Shown in pieces: positions 6,698 through 9,935 of a stretch of 9,935 nucleotides of DNA. The stretch's first letter is position 1. Each line of letters begins with the position of its first letter. The notes under the pieces were generated by a model. It was not told where the DNA came from, did not search any database, and was given only the letters and a program-made list of their open reading frames with translations. This DNA comes from an uncultured Lentisphaeria bacterium. Lineage in GTDB: Bacteria > Verrucomicrobiota > Lentisphaeria > JABSQK01 > CAJWLW01. The stretch lies in contig CAJWLW010000174.1 of NCBI GenBank assembly GCA_913042885.1, positions 1 to 9,935 on the forward strand, given 5' to 3'. A program made the position numbers and the translations under genes.

Positions 6698-7870
6698 ATG
6701 ACTAGGGAAGCGTACTTCGATCAGATCATTCCACGCCGTGAGCAGGTGGCGGAATTCATCAGGACCAGCGGCCCGAAGAACGACAGGGGTTGGACCTTCG
6801 ACGCGGAGCTGGGCTGGGTTCACGTGGATGGCATCTCCCGGGGCGACGGCGTGCACGGCACCGACACCTTTTACTACGCCAACGCCGCTGACGGCCGAAC
6901 CCTTGGCGCGTTCACTGCCCCGTCACGCATTCACGCCTACGGTGACAGTTTCACCTATTGTGACCAGGTCAACAATGGCGAGACCTGGCAGGACTACCTC
7001 TCGGCGCGCCTGCAGGAACCGGTCCGTAACTACGGCGTCGGCGACTACAGTGTGTACCAGGCGTATCGCCGTATGCGCAAGGTGGCGGCAGCGGGCCAAC
7101 ACGACGCCGAGTATATCATCCTGAACATCTTTTGTGATGACCACGAACGCAATCTCGTTTCCTGGTGCGACATGCGCGGGGGCTCGCGCACGCCATCCGG
7201 CTTTACCAGGCCGCATCTGCGGGTCAACGTCGGTGACGACACATTCGAAGAATGCGAAAACCTGATCCAGACGCCGGAGGGGGTGTATCAGCTTTGCGAT
7301 CGTCAATGGGTCAGCGAAATGTTTCACGATGATCCGGTGCTGCCGCTTGGCATCACCCGTCGAGCCCCTGAGTGCGCGGCGAGGCATCTCGATTCAATCG
7401 CGCAAGGCTTTGGTGTTGCGACCGATCGGATCGCGGCAACGGATCCGGTTGCGGCAGTCGAAGAGGTGTTTGAGACCGCCGCATTTTATTCAACCTGCCG
7501 GGTCATCGAGCTGGTGGAGCAGTTCATCGAAGCAAGCGGCAAGAAACTGATGATCGTGCTGTCATACGGCGGGCGGCTTGTGACTGATTTTATCGCCGGT
7601 AAACCCCGCTTCGATCAGCCGATTGTTGATTTTCTCGCCACCCGCGATTATCCGGTCATCGACATGCGTGACGCATTTGCTGCGGACTTCAAGCACTCAA
7701 CGCTGGACGTCGAAAACTACCTCGACAAGTATTTTACCTCCCATCACTCTCCGGCCGGCAACTTTTTCACGGCAGACGTGCTGCTCAAGTCGATTCTCCA
7801 GTGGGTAGATCCAAAACCGGCGCCTTATTTGACACGAGCGGCAGGAGCGGCAGGTATAATTCAGGCCTGA
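6698..7870 (+). CDS. SGNH/GDSL hydrolase-like protein
   Basis: The 390-residue protein has no signal peptide or membrane segment, so it is probably cytosolic. It shows the pattern of the SGNH hydrolase fold. Block I is RIHAYGDSFTYCDQV with the candidate nucleophile Ser84. A block II-like NYGVGDYSVYQAY (111-123) carries the usual Gly. ILNIFCDDHERN (141-152) is a central strand with an Asn. The C-terminal DKYFTSHHSPAGNFFTADVLL (343-363, quoted here in outline) carries a candidate catalytic Asp343 and His349 or His350. SGNH enzymes act on esters of sugars, lipids or peptidoglycan; the substrate here cannot be told. The N-terminal 70 residues, which contain GWTFDAELGWVHVDG, match no domain I recognise. 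The start ATG is backed by GGGGGAG 11 bases upstream. The C-terminus ends in an Ala/Gly-rich tail encoded by a 9-base tandem repeat. Neighbouring genes give no clear functional hint. Confidence 0.65.
   Translation: MTREAYFDQIIPRREQVAEFIRTSGPKNDRGWTFDAELGWVHVDGISRGDGVHGTDTFYYANAADGRTLGAFTAPSRIHAYGDSFTYCDQVNNGETWQDYLSARLQEPVRNYGVGDYSVYQAYRRMRKVAAAGQHDAEYIILNIFCDDHERNLVSWCDMRGGSRTPSGFTRPHLRVNVGDDTFEECENLIQTPEGVYQLCDRQWVSEMFHDDPVLPLGITRRAPECAARHLDSIAQGFGVATDRIAATDPVAAVEEVFETAAFYSTCRVIELVEQFIEASGKKLMIVLSYGGRLVTDFIAGKPRFDQPIVDFLATRDYPVIDMRDAFAADFKHSTLDVENYLDKYFTSHHSPAGNFFTADVLLKSILQWVDPKPAPYLTRAAGAAGIIQA
7829..7860 (+). promoter_or_regulatory. Putative promoter inside the 3' end of the SGNH-like gene
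   Basis: A perfect TTGACA (7829-7834) and a perfect TATAAT (7855-7860) are present, but 20 bases apart instead of about 17. The spacer is largely a tandem pair of GCGGCAGGA/GCGGCAGGT (7838-7855). Transcription from here would start near the stop codon and produce a leader of roughly 430 bases ahead of the large secreted protein. The long spacing makes its activity doubtful. Confidence 0.35.
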
Positions 7871-7904
7871 AACAAACGTATCTGCGAAACAGAGGTGTTG
7901 GAGC

Positions 7905-7930
7905 AATAAAGAGGTATCCTAAATTTTTCT
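7905..7930. repeat. Imperfect direct repeat, copy 1
   Basis: This copy runs AATAA-AGAGGTATCCTAAATTTTTCT and matches copy 2 at 23 of 27 aligned positions (three substitutions, one indel). The most conserved part is TCCTAAATTTTT-CT. The copies are about 80 bases apart in non-coding DNA. Confidence 0.55.
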
Positions 7931-7983
7931 ATACCTTGTCCACGCGGGAATATATCCGCTGAGAGGGGAAAATAAAGGGGAAA

Positions 7984-8010
7984 AATAACGGGGTGTCCTA
8001 AATTTTTTCT
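7984..8010. repeat. Imperfect direct repeat, copy 2
   Basis: This second copy has the core GTGTCCTAAATTTTTTCT and runs directly into a further related stretch, TTAAATTTTTAC (8010-8021). That stretch forms the left arm of the inverted repeat at 8009-8132. The layout may represent the end of a decayed insertion element, but no transposase remains. Confidence 0.55.
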
Positions 8011-8132
8011 TAAATTTTTACGCTGTAAGAAAGTGTGTTTTTCGGCGTAGTACACCGTTGTCACACGCATATATATATGTGTTGCGCGAAACAGGCAGGC
8101 GGGCGGTGTAATGCACGCTCGCAAAATTTAAG
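8009..8132. repeat. Nested inverted repeats around an AT palindrome
   Basis: The outer arms CTTAAATTTT (8009-8018) and AAAATTTAAG (8123-8132) are a perfect 10-bp inverted repeat. Inside them TACACCG (8051-8057) pairs with CGGTGTA (8104-8110). GCGT (8045-8048) can extend this stem with ACGC (8115-8118) across a small internal loop. The perfect palindrome CATATATATATG (8068-8079) lies near the centre. A competing local stem TACGCTG (8019-8025) with CGGCGTA (8043-8049, one G-U pair) is also possible. The whole could be a structured RNA, a cruciform-prone site or paired ends of a small element. Confidence 0.45.
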
Positions 8133-8252
8133 CTGGACTCGCTCACCCAATCCCATTCATACGGAGCCTGCATATTCATGGCCGATGAGACAGGTTTTAT
8201 CCCCGATAGTTCCAGACAATCGCAAGATTCAAACACGCGACTTTCCTTTGTT

Positions 8253-8273
8253 CCCAATCCCAATCCCAACCCC
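8253..8273 (-). promoter_or_regulatory. G-quadruplex-type motif on the template strand ahead of the secreted protein gene
   Basis: On the plus strand CCC-AAT-CCC-AAT-CCC-AA-CCCC occupies 8253-8273. The minus strand thus has four G-runs of at least three with loops of 2-3 bases, meeting the usual quadruplex pattern. It ends 13 bases before the ribosome-binding site of the gene at 8298. The plus strand could form an i-motif. The motif also encodes a Pro-Asn repeat if translation starts at 8178. Confidence 0.5.
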
Positions 8274-8297
8274 ACCTATTCCTCACGGAGATTATTC

Positions 8298-9935
8298 ATG
8301 ACGACCACAGGACAACTCTGCCCGCCTACACCACGGCGGGCGACATGGCTGCTGAAACTCGCAATCGTTCTGCTGACATTCGGCCTGGGCAGCATCGCCA
8401 TGGCGCAGGCTCCCATGTACATGGCCGGCACGGCGGCGTACTTTGATGCAAACCCGACCGACGGCAAGATCGACAGGATCACCCTGCAACTGACGCCGGC
8501 GCCGGGTGCGTTTGGCGGCGCACCGGCGGACTGGGCGGTGACGATCGGTGGTATCGCCGTGACGGTGACGCCGAGCCTCGCCACTGACATTATCACACTG
8601 GATGTTGACGATGTCAGCGCCGTGCCGGCTGATACGGCGCCTGACGTTACGATGGACTACATCGACAACGGCAACATCCTGTTCGGCCCCGATCCCATGG
8701 TCAGCTTCTCATTGGTCGCGGCGGATTTCAACCTGCCCGGTTCCGGCGGTGGCGCGGGCCCAGTGCCGATTGCGGTTGTGCGGTGGGCGGCGAGCCCCGG
8801 CAACACGAACCACGGGTATATGGACGTCCTGTACTCGACGACGCTCGGTTCCCCCGGTGTCGCCAGTGCCTGGGGTGACGACGCGCAGAGCGTCAGCCTG
8901 TTGTCGAATGAAGGGGCGCGCAATATCGTGCGTATTTTTCTCGACGGCAGCAGTGCGTTAACGACATTCACGTACACTGATCCGGGTGGCGGGGATGAGG
9001 TGTTGGACTTGACCGGCACGGTGGCGCCGACGATCAGCGGCAATGCCATCACGGTGGCGATACCGAACACGGATTATCAGGTCATCGGCTTCGACAATGT
9101 GGTGATGTTCGAGATCGACCCCAACGGTGCTGTCGTGACGAACCCGAAGGTGACGCTGACCGGGCACAATCAGGGCGGTTACAGTTCGTTCGACATCCGC
9201 TGGACCGTATTCAATGGCGCGATCACGGCGCAGGGCGGCGGCTTCGACGGCTCGATCACGGGCAACACCACGCTGGATCTCGACCCCGCTGCTCCCAACT
9301 TCGTGACGGTCCGTTTCAATGCCACCTCGACCGGCGTGAAGCACGGTGACTCGTTCATCGGCGAGGTGTCAAGCCTGTCGTTCGACGATGCCAACGGCGT
9401 AACCCAGAGCATTCCGGCACCGACGCCGCTGACCGGCGAGCTCGAGGGGATCGAGTCCGGCAACGTTTATTTCATGGTCAAGGCGACGCCGGTTCCGCCG
9501 TTGAACAACACGTCGCGGATCAACCCGTTGAGCGACGAAATCACGATCCTGCAGATCGACGCGGCGGACAGCAGTGTCGGCAGCACCGATGACGAGACGT
9601 TGAACGCGGTCACGGTGCGTTTTGTGGACGCCAGCAACGGTCAGTTCGATCCGAAGATCGACCTGCTGCCCCTGGCGGACAACGAGAGCAGCGGTGTGCT
9701 GCTCTATGATCGTGCCGGCAACCTGATCAATATCAGTACGATCGGCGTGGACTGGTCGGATCTGCAGGTCAACGATGAAGGTCATACGTTTCGCCAGGTG
9801 ACGCTGCGCCCGCTGGACGCGCTGGAGCTGCCGGAGCACGACCTGCCGGCCGGTGATCCGGCGAATACGACTGGCGAGGACCACGCCGAGGCCGAATTCG
9901 AGATCCGTTTTCGCACCAGTGCGGCGTTCAACCTG
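8298..9935 (+). CDS. Large secreted beta-rich surface or extracellular protein (3' end missing)
   Basis: The frame is open from ATG 8298 to the last base, giving 546 residues without a stop. GGAG sits 7 bases before the ATG. The N-terminus has a basic stretch (PRRATWLLK), a hydrophobic core at about 18-33 and a signal peptidase site AMA-QA (34-38), so the protein is exported. The mature part contains no cysteine, is rich in Asp, Gly, Thr and Val, and reads as successive beta-sandwich-like domains. The first (about 43-125) starts TAAYFDANPTDGKIDRITLQL, resembling Asp-rich segments common in PVC surface proteins. A later one (about 411-545) has TDDETLNAVTVRFVDAS and ESSGVLLYDRAGN. I cannot name the family; adhesin, S-layer-like or matrix protein are possible. 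No enzyme motif is visible. An in-frame ATG at 8178, with ACGGAG 11 bases upstream, would add 40 residues (ending in PNPNPNPTYSSRRLF) in front of the signal peptide. The start at 8298 is preferred. Confidence 0.8.
   Translation, partial: MTTTGQLCPPTPRRATWLLKLAIVLLTFGLGSIAMAQAPMYMAGTAAYFDANPTDGKIDRITLQLTPAPGAFGGAPADWAVTIGGIAVTVTPSLATDIITLDVDDVSAVPADTAPDVTMDYIDNGNILFGPDPMVSFSLVAADFNLPGSGGGAGPVPIAVVRWAASPGNTNHGYMDVLYSTTLGSPGVASAWGDDAQSVSLLSNEGARNIVRIFLDGSSALTTFTYTDPGGGDEVLDLTGTVAPTISGNAITVAIPNTDYQVIGFDNVVMFEIDPNGAVVTNPKVTLTGHNQGGYSSFDIRWTVFNGAITAQGGGFDGSITGNTTLDLDPAAPNFVTVRFNATSTGVKHGDSFIGEVSSLSFDDANGVTQSIPAPTPLTGELEGIESGNVYFMVKATPVPPLNNTSRINPLSDEITILQIDAADSSVGSTDDETLNAVTVRFVDASNGQFDPKIDLLPLADNESSGVLLYDRAGNLINISTIGVDWSDLQVNDEGHTFRQVTLRPLDALELPEHDLPAGDPANTTGEDHAEAEFEIRFRTSAAFNL

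Larger units (their letters stand above)
7871..8297. other. 427-base intergenic or leader region before the large secreted protein gene
   Basis: No convincing gene is seen apart from an in-frame upstream extension of the next CDS from ATG 8178. The AT-rich left part holds two imperfect copies of a 26/27-base repeat and a 6-bp stem AGGTAT/ATACCT (7912-7917 and 7931-7936). The middle has nested inverted repeats around an alternating AT palindrome (8009-8132). The right part ends in CCCAAT repeats (8253-8273) just ahead of the ribosome-binding site CGGAG (8286-8290). No standard intrinsic terminator follows the SGNH-like gene. Confidence 0.6.

Noticed and set aside
7911..7940. Intrinsic terminator after the SGNH-like gene
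   Set aside because: The AGGTAT/ATACCT stem is short and AT-rich, with the T-run in the loop instead of after the stem.
8602..9884. Several open frames on both strands over the large secreted protein
   Set aside because: They are shadows: the continuous frame from 8298 has a signal peptide, a good ribosome-binding site and protein-like composition throughout.

Overview
The window looks like part of a chromosome from a member of the Planctomycetota-Verrucomicrobiota-Lentisphaerota (PVC) group, most likely near Lentisphaerota or Kiritimatiellota. This is inferred from gene content: a type II secretion pseudopilin with the N-terminus [19 protein letters not shown], a secreted DUF4091/GH123-like glycosidase, a CBM9-like domain, and a large Asp/Gly/Thr-rich secreted protein. 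This mix is typical of polysaccharide-degrading PVC bacteria. Coding DNA is GC-rich and the intergenic gaps are visibly AT-rich. No tRNA, rRNA, CRISPR array, integrase or intact transposase was seen.

Left part (1-4291): the 3' end of a plus-strand gene with a CBM9-like domain converges, with a 4-base gap, on a minus-strand set of three genes. Read 5' to 3' on the minus strand these are a pseudopilin (3584-4291), a secreted DUF4091/GH123-like glycosidase (1563-3539) and an aldo/keto reductase (569-1513). The gaps of 44 and 49 bases, and a putative promoter at 4431-4458, suggest one transcript. A plausible reading is export or surface display (pseudopilin), extracellular glycan hydrolysis (GH123-like) and cytosolic NAD(P)H-dependent processing of a released sugar (reductase). 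Lentisphaerota pseudopilins are numerous and often sit beside glycosidases, so a functional link is an inference.

Middle (4644-6179): a complete minus-strand ComM/YifB-type Mg-chelatase-like AAA+ ATPase, with a possible promoter of its own at 6239-6266. It is followed by a 518-base gap (6180-6697). This gap holds a strongly self-complementary element (6303-6404), an AT-rich tract and a short GAAA-loop hairpin just before the next gene.

Right part (6698-9935): a plus-strand protein of 390 residues with SGNH-hydrolase-like blocks and no signal peptide. Next comes a 427-base gap containing imperfect direct repeats, nested inverted repeats around a CATATATATATG palindrome, and a C-rich/G-rich quadruplex-type motif. 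The last gene runs off the window (546 residues visible). It encodes a large secreted protein with a clear signal peptide and beta-rich domains lacking cysteine.

The best candidates for something undescribed are the two structured non-coding elements (6303-6404 and 8009-8132) and the quadruplex motif with dual start sites in front of the large secreted protein. None can be proven from the sequence alone.
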